From Diplonema papillatum (taxonomy: Eukaryota > Euglenozoa > Diplonemea > Diplonemida > Diplonemidae): DNA of 64,000 bases. Positions 54,978 to 64,000 of this stretch are shown here, one piece after another. The stretch is taken from contig JAPJBO010000008.1 of the NCBI GenBank assembly GCA_030068145.1, forward strand, positions 434,001 through 498,000, written 5' to 3'. The notes under the pieces were generated by a model that saw only the letters and a program-made list of their open reading frames with translations, was not told the DNA's origin and made no database searches. Made by a program: the position numbers and the translations under genes. Each line of letters opens with the position of its first letter. The stretch's first letter is position 1.

Positions 54978-55298
54978 GAAAGCGGTACCGGTCCCCCCGG
55001 TGAAAGAAACATCCGCCGCCGACACCCTCGGACCCCCCGCAAACCCGCAAACCCGCACTCGGTTGCCCTGCGGGCCCCCTCGTGTATTAGATTGATTCTC
55101 AGTGTGTTTCAGCCTTCCTTCTAGAAACAGCCTCTTTGTGAAGAGGCCGACTCGAAAGAGAGCGAAAAACGCAACAAAAACAGGAAAATTTAGTACCAAA
55201 AAACAAGTTCACAATGTATAGCGACATTGTCGGACGAATTTGGTGATCCGAAAAGCTGGTCTTTGAAGTTTCACGCGAAACCAACCAAGGTATGCCCA
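54978..55298. other. right flank of LINE, no gene recognised
   Basis: A GC-rich stretch with ACCCGCAAACCCGCA is followed by unremarkable DNA. Confidence 0.4.
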
Positions 55299-56470
55299 CT
55301 TGCGAGTCATCGAAGAGGTTCTGGGAGAGCTATGGGTACCCGTTTTCTCGAATTTTTGACCAATTCATCCAAAGAAACCCTCACAGGAATTCGTAGCTCA
55401 TACGAACAGTGTTCTTTCGCCGGTCGGAACTTCGGAGTACAAGCCCCCCCCTTTTGAAAGGGAGAAGGTCTCTTATCATGCGTTTCTTTACATGAGGGAC
55501 AAGAATCTGACCTGCACCTCCTCGTGGTGTCCCTCGGAAACGTGCTGAACGCGCGGCCGACGCAGGCAGTCTTTGATATTGTTTCCCCAGTTGGTTGGTC
55601 AACAATGACCGTGTGTTTGGTTGATTGGAAAAGCTCTTCTTGCGGAAACCGTCAAAGCATGCGGATTTGCGAGTCATTGAAGAGGTTTTGGGAGAGCTAT
55701 GGGTACCCGTTTTCTTCCGTTTTTGACCGATTCATCCAAAGAAGCCCTCACAGGAATTCGAAGCTCAGACAAACGTCATTCTTTGAAGGGTCGGAACTTC
55801 GGGGAACAAGCCCCCCCGAATTCGACATCAGGAGAAGGTCGCGTGTTGCCGTTTTTGACGTTCCTCGAACAAGATGGCCCTTAAAGTCCAGGAAGTGAAG
55901 AAGACTGGCCTCCGGAGGCCCAGGGGTTATCAATGAGTGGTTCTGCGGGTCTCGTGTGGAAACAATCTGGGTATGCGGATTTGCGAGTCATTGAAGAAGT
56001 TGTGAGAAAGCTATGGGTACCCGTTTTCTTCCATTTTTGACCGATTCATCCAAAGAAGCCCTCACAGGAATTCGAAGCTCAGACGAACGATGTTCTTTCG
56101 AGGGTCGGAACTTCGGGGAAGAAGCCCCTCCGAATTCAAGAACAGGAGAAAGTCGCGTATTGCCGTTTTTGGCGTTCCTTGAACAAGATGGCCCCTAAAG
56201 ACCAGGAAGTGAAGAAGACTGGCCTCCGGGGCCCAAGGGTTATCGATGAGTGGTTCTGCGGGTCTCGTGTGGAAACTATCTGGGTATGTGGAGTTGTGAG
56301 TCATTGAAGAGGTTATGAGAGAGCTATGGGTACCCGTTTTCTTCCATTTCGGACCGATGCATCCAAAGAAACCCCCACAGGAATTCGATGCTCATGCGAA
56401 CAGTGTTATTTCGATGGTCAGAACTTCGGAAGTACAAGCCCCCCTTTTTGAAAGCGAGAAGGTCTCATAT
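55299..56470 (+). repeat. about 310-bp tandem repeat, 4 copies
   Basis: Copies are anchored by GAGCTATGGGTACCCGTTTTC-like text at about 55327, 55696, 56011 and 56322, and share ATTCATCCAAAGAA and GGAATTCG words. Spacing is 369, 315 and 311 bp. Confidence 0.8.
55491..55650 (+). repeat. 160-bp direct repeat, copy 1
   Basis: Starts GAGGGACAAGAATCTGACC and runs through GTTGGTCAACAATGACCG to GGAAAAGCTC. It matches 56489-56648. Its first 40 bp are a divergent form of the SINE-like 5' motif. Confidence 0.8.
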
Positions 56471-56488
56471 CTCGTGTTTCCTTACTAC

Positions 56489-56648
56489 ATGAGGGACAAG
56501 AATCTGACCTGCACCTCCTCGTGGTGTCCCTCGGAAACATGCTCAACGCGCTGCCGATGCAGGCAGTCTTAGATGTTGTTTCCCCAATTGGTTGGTCAAC
56601 AATGACCGTGTGTTTGGTTGATTGGAAAAGCTCGTCTTGCTTTGGGCG
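56489..56648 (+). repeat. 160-bp direct repeat, copy 2
   Basis: Matches 55491-55650 with scattered substitutions. Confidence 0.8.
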
Positions 56649-57230
56649 TTCCTCACAACCGGCCGAAAAAACTTTGTCTCACAACATTGTATGTGGCCAA
56701 CTGTAGTGGAAACAAAACAGGGGGAAGCAAACCTTTCGAGGTCTGTGTGTTCAAAGTTCTGATGGTCCTTAATCGGTGGAAGTTTTGGGCAGATTAGAGA
56801 CAGACAAAGCACATGCATAGCAACAATCTTTGGCATGGGATGTGATTCTTGAACTTTCCTCCTCAAATTTGCGGTTTTTGGAAACTTTTTGAAATAGCCA
56901 GGAAAGCGAAAGCAGAAAACAGCAGCCAAAATCAGCAGCAGAGACCAGCAGCAGCTCCAAGAGGGCCCCAGCAAGACCAAGAGAATGCCTTGACAGGATT
57001 CCTTGGTTGAAGAAAGAGAATGTAGACACACAGGACTCCAACACTATCCATTTGCTTCCCGTTCTGCGCCGTTCCTTCTGGAGTCCTGTGTTTGCCCCGC
57101 CTGAAATTGCAAAAGTGGGATGCCAAGCCCGAAAAAGCAGAAGCCAAAGGTTTAAGGAAAAGAGGGTTGGGGTGAGAGCAGAACCGGAAATGGCAGGTCC
57201 AGGGGACCAACGCGCTGCAAACCCGACCAA
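56649..57230. other. no gene recognised
   Basis: CAGCAG-rich and GAAA-rich DNA at about 56900-57000. No protein or RNA is recognised. Confidence 0.4.
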
Positions 57231-57379
57231 ACCTGGTCTGATCATCTTGGGGTCTGACCCGCTAGAATTGGATGCTGCCAAAATTTTGCAGTTTTCCTAA
57301 AGGAAATTGCCTAGGAAAATGGATTTTTGGATTTTTTTTTTCAGGAATTTTTTGGAATTTTTTTTTTCTACAAAGGTGA
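57231..57379 (+). repeat. 149-bp direct repeat, left copy
   Basis: From ACCTGGTCTGATC to CTACAAAGGTGA this is identical by eye to 61239-61387. The pair flanks the 43-bp arrays and element C. Confidence 0.9.
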
Positions 57380-57439
57380 AATCAGGGATTTATATAGCTT
57401 TTCCTCCTCTGCAGAAAAGTCCTTTTCGCCCTCGGGGTC

Positions 57440-58055
57440 CTGTGGTGGATCCAAAATTAATTAGAATTGGTAGTCAAGAGGCAAGCACTACCAGGCCAGC
57501 CCAGGCTAACCCACCCAACCTCAGTGTTGGAACAAGAATCAGACGAAATGGTTAAGCTAATTTGTAAGAGAGGGGGGTCTGGGGGGCAGCGCCCCCCAGC
57601 GCACGGTACGGTACAGCGAAGAATTTCCGCACCGGTCAACTTCTAGTATTGAATCCAAATTCAGTTAGAACCGGTAGTCAACGTCTGATGCCGAACCCCA
57701 AATCTAATTAGAATCGGTACTCAACGTCCAATTTCCGATTCCAAATTTAAATAGAATTGGTAGTCAACGTTCAGGGTTGGCTCCAAATTTAATTAAAATT
57801 GGTAGGCAACGTCTGATGCCAAATCCAAAAATTAATTAGAATTGATAGGCAACGTCCAGTTTCGGATCCCAAATTTAACTACAATTGGTAGTCAACGTCC
57901 AGTTTCGGATTCCAAATTTAATTACAATCGGTAGTCAACGTCTGATGCCAAATCCAAAATTTAATTAGAATTGGTAGTCAACTTCCAATTTCGGATTCCA
58001 AATTTATTTACAATCGGTAGTCAACGTCTGATGTCGTATCCAAATTTAATTAGAA
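57440..58055. repeat. 43-bp tandem array, left part (diverged)
   Basis: About 13 units with GGTAGTCAACGTC, TCCGATTCCAAATTTAATTA and variants; more diverged than the right part. It is interrupted by element C. Confidence 0.85.
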
Positions 58056-59942
58056 TGAGCCAATTCACCCACCCCCTGATCGAGCGTAATCGAGTGTAAT
58101 ATAGTGTAATAGAGTGTAATAGAGTGTAATAGAGTGTAATCGAGTGTAGTAGAGTGTAGTAGAGTGTAGTCGAGCGTTGTAGAGTGTGATCGAAATTGAC
58201 ACTAGTATTTTGGGTTCGACCACTGGTGGACCCCTGGCTGGCCCATGAGCGACCATGTTGACCACTGTCTGGCCCAAGAAGTGCCAAGCACAAGCATACG
58301 AGGGACGGAAACCGCAGGTGTGGGCCTTCACCGTGGTGGAGCCAGGCTAGATTCGGGGTGGCGCCCTGGGAGGGACAGGGACGGGGGTAGTCACGCCTTA
58401 GTCCCAGGGCCTCTCCCCACCCATCTGTATGTGTTCTCCTGGTCATCGCTACCGCGCTGACCTTTCCCTCAAAGCCCGCTGCCCACTGCCCTACAAGAGA
58501 CATGCTTTGCACTCTCTGAATGCCCATTGACTGTGCTCCGCTTCAGCCGACTGCTTTGGAAGAGGTACTGTGCTCCGTTTGGTGCCGACTGCCCTGCCAG
58601 AGACGTGCTTGCAGACAGAGGTCGGCCGCCGCTACTTTGGTTTTCTCTCGCGTCTTCCCAGCTCCGCCACCTTCCCAGAGGCTTGGGGAGAGCCACGTGC
58701 TCCGGCTGTAAGGGACGAGACCGAGGTGCGACGCTGGCCCCGGTCGCAATCTGTATGTGCCGGCCCGGCCCGATTAGGCCTTTGGAGTACCGCGTGAATG
58801 GCGCGATTGGGCCCACGCGCATGCAGCCTGTCTGCTCGCAGTCACGCCGGCCGGCCCGCAACCGCAACCACATTCGCTTGTGCCCACACACCAGCTCTTC
58901 TTATCGAGCTAGCGATCCAGCTAAGGAGCACAACCGAGGATCCGAGGCGGAATCATGCCCCACAGTGGCCGCACGAGAGCAGACAGCGATGAAGGCCGCA
59001 GGGACAGGGTGTGTCAGCCACAATAACGGCAGGTTCCTCCCGCAGACGCACTACCCATCGGAATGTGACAGCGCAAGTAGGCTCGATGGAAGCACGAAGT
59101 GAAGCAGGATAGACGAGCTACGGAGACGAGACGAGTCGTGTACCAGGGGCAGGCCGGGACGATGAACCGCATGAAGCCGAAGAAAAAGTTCAAGAACGAA
59201 GCAACACCACAAGCCGCGTGCAGCCAAGCAGACCTCCCGGAACCTACGTGGGCAGTAACGAGGAGCCAACAGATGAGTGTCCACTGAACCCCCTTGTCAA
59301 TACCCCCAACGACTATGGCACGAATTGCGCAATGCCAGACGGTAGCGTCTGACAATGGCATGCGTGACATTGCAGTGCCTAAAGGTGAGATTAGCCTCCG
59401 TTTTCAACCGCCTTGTTGTCGCCAGGGAGATCGAACCCACAAACAGAAACTTGACATCTTCGAGGACAGGGTGTCTGCCAAGCGCTTGCCCTATCGCCTG
59501 GAACTGCCCCGCAGGGAATGCCAAAAGGCTCGAGTATTAGCTGCGCTAAATTGCAAAGGTTGCTAATACGGGAAACGGGTACCCGAGCCCCCATGCACTC
59601 GACAACCTGCTTCCACAAGTCAGTCCGAACTTCCTCGTCCCCTGCTGCACTGCCTGGCTACATCCTTTTTCAGACGAATATGCTTCTTTTTGTTCGATAT
59701 TCGATGATCGTGCTATCAGCATCTTTAGCCCCAGAAGAAGGCTCGATAATAGACACGTTGCATCGGCTAATCAGGATTGGCTGAGTGCTGTGTGTTTAAT
59801 CAATTGTTACAGTACCCCCCCAATTCACCAAAAGCTGATCGATTGTAATCGATCGTAATCGAGTGTAATCGAGTGTAATCGACGCGTAATCGAGTGTAAT
59901 CGAGCTCAAGTCGCTTTCAGGGGGGGTAGGTGAATTGGCTCA
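58056..59942. mobile_element. TIR element C (1887 bp) with 5-bp duplication TAGAA
   Basis: The ends are inverted TGAGCCAATTCACC followed by YACCCCC. TAGAA flanks the element at 58051-58055 and 59943-59947; it also occurs once per unit of the surrounding array, so the empty site is known. Both subterminal regions carry 10-bp tandem words AGTGTAATCG or GAGTGTAATA (58084-58190 and 59835-59905), in the same orientation. The interior is GC-rich with no recognised protein. The class is not assigned. Confidence 0.8.
58084..58195 (+). repeat. subterminal 10-bp tandem repeats of element C, left
   Basis: About 11 units of the GAGTGTAATA or GAGTGTAGTA type. A shorter related run is at 59835-59905 near the right end. 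Confidence 0.85.
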
Positions 59943-59947
59943 TAGAA

Positions 59948-60895
59948 GTGGTAGTCAACGTCCAATTTCCGATTCTGAATTTAAATAGAATTGGTAGTCA
60001 ACGTCTAATGTCGGATCCCAAATTTTATTAGAAGTGGCAGTGAACGTCTATTGTCGGATCCAAAATTAATTAGAATTGGTAGTCAACATCCAATTTCCGA
60101 TCTCAAACTTAATTAGAATTGGTAGTCAACGTTCAATTTTGAATCCAAATTTAATTAGAATTGGTAGTCAACGTCCAATTTCCGATTCTGAATTTAATTA
60201 GAATTGGTAGTCAACGTTCAATTTTGAATCCAAATTTAATTAGAATTGGTAGTCAACATCCAATTTCGGATTCTGAATTTAATTAGAATTGGTAGTCAAC
60301 ATCCAATTTCCGATCTCAAATTTAATTAGAATTGGTAGTCAACGTTCAATTTTGAATCCAAATTTAATTAGAATTGGTAGTCAACGTCCAATTTCCGATC
60401 CCAAATTTAATTAGAATTGGTAGTCAACGTCCAATTTCCGATCCCAAATTTAATTAGAATTGGTAGTCAACGTTCAATTTTGAATCCAAATTTAATTAGA
60501 ATTGGTAGTCAACGTCCAATTTCCGATCCAAATTTAATTAGAATTGGTAGTCAACGTTCAATTTTGAATCCAAATTTAATTAGAATTGGTAGTCAACGTC
60601 CAATTTCCGATCCCAAATTTAATTAGAATTGGTAGTCAACGTCCAATTTCCGATTCAAATTTAATTAGAATTGGTAGTCAACGTTCAATTTTGAATCCAA
60701 ATTTAATTAGAATTGGTAGTCAACGTCCAATTTCCGATCTCAAATTTAATTAGAATTGGTAGTCAACGTTCAATTTTGAATCCAAATTTAATTAGAATTG
60801 GTAGTCAACGTCCAATTTCGGATCCCAAATTTAATTAGAATTGGTAGTCAACGTTCAATTTCCGATCCCAAATTTAATTAGACTTGGTAGTCAAC
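59948..60895. repeat. 43-bp tandem array, right part (homogeneous)
   Basis: About 22 units built on TTAGAATTGGTAGTCAACG and CCAAATTTAATTAG. Two unit types alternate, one with TCCAATTTCCGATC and one with TTCAATTTTGAATC (42 bp), which points to amplification of dimers. Confidence 0.9.
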
Positions 60896-61238
60896 GTCTC
60901 GCCTCCCACCACCCCCTTTGGCCCTCCGCCCCTGGCCCTCCTGCCTCCTCTTTCCCCGCCTCCGTTTTACTCTTCCTGCCCCCATGGCTTCGCCATGGCT
61001 TTCGCCATGACTTCGCCATGGCTTCGCCATGGCTTCGTCCCTCACCCCCGCTGATCCCGGTTGGTAGTGACCCGGCTCTACCCCAACCCCCAGCCCAAAA
61101 TTAATTCAATTTTTTTTTTTTCGCGCTCGGGGTGGCCCCGAGCCCCAGACCCATATATAAATCACTGGGTGAAATTTTTGCTTGGAGTTTTTCATTGTGA
61201 CACACGGACAGATTCTTAACCCGCATATTTGTATAGTA
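60896..61238. other. C-rich DNA with a CCATGGCTTCG mini-array
   Basis: Around 60984-61048, GCTTCGCCATG-type words repeat about five times. No gene is recognised. Confidence 0.5.
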
Positions 61239-61387
61239 ACCTGGTCTGATCATCTTGGGGTCTGACCCGCTAGAATTGGATGCTGCCAAAATTTTGCAGT
61301 TTTCCTAAAGGAAATTGCCTAGGAAAATGGATTTTTGGATTTTTTTTTTCAGGAATTTTTTGGAATTTTTTTTTTCTACAAAGGTGA
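61239..61387 (+). repeat. 149-bp direct repeat, right copy
   Basis: Identical by eye to 57231-57379. It joins directly to the SINE-like 5' motif (GACAAAATCTGAC) at 61386. A diverged inverted copy starts near 63918 at the window end. Confidence 0.9.
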
Positions 61388-61740
61388 CAAAATCTGACTT
61401 GCCACCTCCTCGCGGTGTCCCCTGGAAACGTGTTTTTCGAAACGCGGCCAAGGCAAGCAGTACCTCTCTGCTCCCTCGTGGGGCGGAAAGGTTGAAGATC
61501 GAAGGCTCGAAGGCAGAAGTGGCTTGACAAACCGTTTCCTCACCCGAAGGCTGGTTCTGCCCCTTGTGGGGCGGGGAGGTTGAAGATCGAAGGCTCGAAG
61601 GCAGAAGCGGCTTGACAAACCGTTTCCTCACCCGAAGGCTGGTTCTGCCCCCTTGTGGGGCGGAGAGGTTGAATATCGAAGGCTCGAAGGCAGAAGCGGC
61701 TTGACAAACCGTTTCCGTTTCCGGAAGGCTGGACTCCCCG
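61386..61740 (-). repeat. SINE-like 5' fragment and about 88-bp tandem repeats
   Basis: After the GACAAAATCTGAC fragment come about three units containing GGTTGAAGATCGAAGGCTCG, GGCAGAAGCGGCTTGACAAA and GGCTGGTTCTGCCCC. The same units occur inverted at 63110-63275. Confidence 0.8.
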
Positions 61741-61861
61741 GTGGGTCTTTCTTGCTGCGAAGGCGAGGTTGCTTTGGTGCTTGGCTTTTCTTGCGGGGCC
61801 AAAGTTGTGGAATTTCCGGCCCACGAACCCGTAAAAAAAAAAAAAAAAACGGGTTTGCGGG

Positions 61862-62668
61862 TTTTTTTTTTTTGGAAGAATCGTACGGGGGCCTTCGAGG
61901 CAAACTGGGAAAAATGGGCAAGACAAGCAAGTTCCAAAAGGGGAAGTTCAAATACTTCGTTTGTGGGCCGACACTCGGGTATTCTCCGGTGTCTTTTCGA
62001 TTGGTGTGACTCAGTCCCTCCTGCTGCAAATTTTGTGAAATGCAGGAGTGGACTTGTCACAGCCAACCGCACAGACAGCCTTGATTTTTTTTTAAACACC
62101 AGGCCGTACAGTTTGCCAGACAAGAAACCTGGTGCCTGACCTGGTGGGTTCTCCGGGTTCACTTCTTCACAACGAAAAACGGCACAACCACGAACACAGA
62201 CAGGCGCGGTTTGAACCCGCACCAGTTGCACACTGCAACCGGCGCCTGCCCCACGGCACTGGGGACTCAGAAAAACGAAAGGAGAGTCGGCTAAGGGCCT
62301 GGAAAGGCCGCGGCTCAGCCACAAGCCGCCACCTGTCACTCAGACTGGGGCCAACTAATTCAAAAAACCGGGGGCACATTGGTAACCATCCCGATTTTAC
62401 CCCGCCTTCACGATGAGAGGGCCACAAGGGAGTCAAACTTGGCAAGGCTCACCTGGAAGGTGCCTCTTTGCACCGCCCCCCCCGTTCCTGCTGGGCAGCT
62501 TGGGGCAGGATCTTTTACGCCCGGGAAGGGTAGGTGCGCAGCTCGGACGCCAGATACGAAGTAAGGGGCTTTCACCCACAGCAAAGGTACTGCTTGCCTT
62601 GGCCGCGTTTCGAAAAACACGTTTCCAGGGGACACCGCGAGGAGGTGGCAAGTCAGATTTTGTCCCCC
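61862..62668 (-). mobile_element. SINE-like repeat, inverted full copy
   Basis: This is the reverse complement of 39398-40212 with near identity. The poly(A) end is the T run at 61862-61873; the 5' end (GGGGACAAAATC) is at about 62668. No target duplication is clear. Confidence 0.75.
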
Positions 62669-62689
62669 ATATAGTAGTATATCGGTGGC

Positions 62690-63363
62690 GTTTTTTTTTT
62701 TTTTTTCGGCGCTTGGAGTGAAGGAAAGTCTCTTGGGAGCAAGTCTCCTGGGAATAAAAATGCACCGCCGTACTGTTTCCAGACGTGTACCTGGTGCCTG
62801 GCCGGTGTTCCCCGTGTTTCGAATTCTTTTTAACACAAACAGCAAATGGCACAACCACACCACTGGCAGGCGCAGTTTTTGACCGCACCGGTTCACATTG
62901 AACCGGCGCCTGCCACACGGCACTGGGGAACCCCTTCTTTTCACTTTCTGGGGGTTCGGCTGGGAGCCTGGAAAGGCCGCCGCTTCGCCACAAGCAACCC
63001 TTTCTTACACAGACATAGGAAATTCTACAACATTGGCCCCGCAAGAAAAGCCAAGCACCAAAGCAACCTCGCCTTCGCAGCAAGAAAGACCCACCGGGGA
63101 GTCCAGCCTTCCGGAAACGGAAACGGTTTGTCAAGCCGCTTCTGCCTTCGAGCCTTCGATTTTCAACCTCTCCGCCACAAGGGGGCAGAACCAGCCTTCG
63201 GGTAAGGAAACGGTTTGTCAAGCCGCTTCTGCCTTCGAGCCTTCGATCTTCAACCTTTCCGCCCCACGAGGGAGCAGAGAGGTACTGCTTGCCTTGGCCG
63301 TGTTTCGAAAAACACGTTTCCAGGGGACACCGCGAGGAGGTGGCAAGTCAGATTTTGTCCCCC
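62690..63363 (-). mobile_element. diverged SINE-like copy, inverted
   Basis: The T run (about 62691-62706) corresponds to a poly(A) tail. The box B-like and hairpin parts at 62860-62930 are diverged, and the 5' motif GGGGGACAAAATCTGAC is on the minus strand at 63363. It includes two 88-bp units. Confidence 0.55.
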
Positions 63364-63414
63364 TCCTCGTCCAATCTTGCCCTGTCTTTCCCGCCGACCG
63401 CGGCGGCCCCAGCC

Positions 63415-63930
63415 TTGGCGTCTATGGCTGCAGAATGCAAAAACAAGACAGAGTCACCTCCCACAAGGCAATTCCTTAAGGAAAACATCAGAAAACCCAG
63501 GGGGGGCGTCACCAGAAATCCAAAACTCGAAACCTACCACTCAGGTGCTCATAAAATGCTCCGAAACGGCGGAAAAAGTGGTCAGACGCTCGTTTAGGCT
63601 GAAATAATGGCTGCAGAATGCGAAAACAAGGCCAAATCACCCCCACAAGCCAATTCCTAGGCAATTCCTTAAGGAAAATCATCAAAAACCCAAACTGCAG
63701 CCACAAAAAGCAGCCCGACTAGGACACAACCGCAAACGGAACCCAAAAACAATCGGAAACCCCAGGAAAGTTTGATCCACACCGGTGTGGGTTCATAAAA
63801 CGCCTGCAAAATGTGTCGCCAAACCGCCGGGACCCTGAAAGGACCCTGAAAGGACCCTGAAAGACCCCTGTTTTTCGGAAAGAAGGGGGGCCCCCAGCAG
63901 CACAACCGCAGCCACAAAAATCCATTTTCC
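63415..63930 (-). repeat. inverted copy of the 38.7-39.4 kb block
   Basis: The GGCTGCAGAATGC, GCCAATTCCT and CAAAAACCCAAACTGCAGCC words match the minus strand of 38720-39270. Confidence 0.75.
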
Positions 63931-64000
63931 TAGGCAAATTTTGGCAGCACCCTATTCTGGCAGGTCAGACCCGGAGACCAGGTTCGGTCGGGTTTGCGGC
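63931..64000 (-). repeat. diverged inverted copy of the 149-bp repeat and its left flank
   Basis: The minus strand gives CCGCAAACCCGACCGAACCTGG, as at 57215-57235, then a copy of the 149-bp repeat with changes. It continues beyond the window. Confidence 0.6.

Noticed and set aside
58527-59102. 191-residue frame in element C as its transposase
   Set aside because: No catalytic or zinc motif, and several overlapping frames of similar length exist on both strands.
39398-62668. The inverted 815-bp units as terminal inverted repeats of one giant MULE
   Set aside because: No 8-11 bp duplication flanks them, the units end in poly(A), and further partial copies occur alone.

Overview
The window is eukaryotic nuclear DNA from a protist, most likely a unicellular alga. 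The evidence is spliceosomal introns with GT..AG ends (a DUF445 gene and a TRAPPC3 gene), eukaryote-only families (COMMD, TRAPPC3, importin, CNBP) and several eukaryotic transposon classes. Genes in the first 31 kb are GC-rich and mostly intronless, and all lie on the plus strand. I lean weakly toward a red alga, but nothing here fixes the species.

Layout. 1-2734 is a perfect TCAC array that runs off the left edge and abuts a likely 3' splice site and the last exon of an importin-like gene. 4.4-31 kb is the gene-bearing part: AP endonuclease 2, a small membrane protein, an MMPL/RND-type transporter, a protein resembling 3-methyladenine DNA glycosylase, two nearly identical CNBP-like zinc-knuckle genes, a two-exon DUF445 membrane protein, an AlkB dioxygenase and a COMM-domain protein. 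Three of these belong to DNA alkylation or abasic-site repair. A terminal-inverted-repeat element with a 41-bp minisatellite and a Cys-rich ORF lies between AlkB and COMMD. A decayed minus-strand retroelement (31.5-34.2 kb) precedes the TRAPPC3/Bet3 gene, whose third intron holds a second element with the same termini.

From about 38.7 kb to the right edge the window is a transposon island. It holds an intact-looking MULE transposase fused to an OTU protease domain, a poly(A)-ended tRNA-related dispersed repeat in several orientations, a hAT-like MITE inside one copy of that repeat, two 44-bp arrays with the same tail, a long GC palindrome, a full-length 7.4-kb LINE with endonuclease of the restriction-like type and two 2A-like motifs, roughly 310-bp and 43-bp tandem arrays, and a TIR element with a 5-bp target duplication inside the 43-bp array. 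Target duplications let part of the insertion order be read.

Most candidate novelty is in the mobile DNA: the GGGTAGA-ended family with TWA target duplications, the LINE with 2A-like motifs on both sides of its RT-endonuclease and a 600-residue proline-rich extension, and the MULE-OTU fusion. All family names come from reading motifs by eye; no database search was possible.
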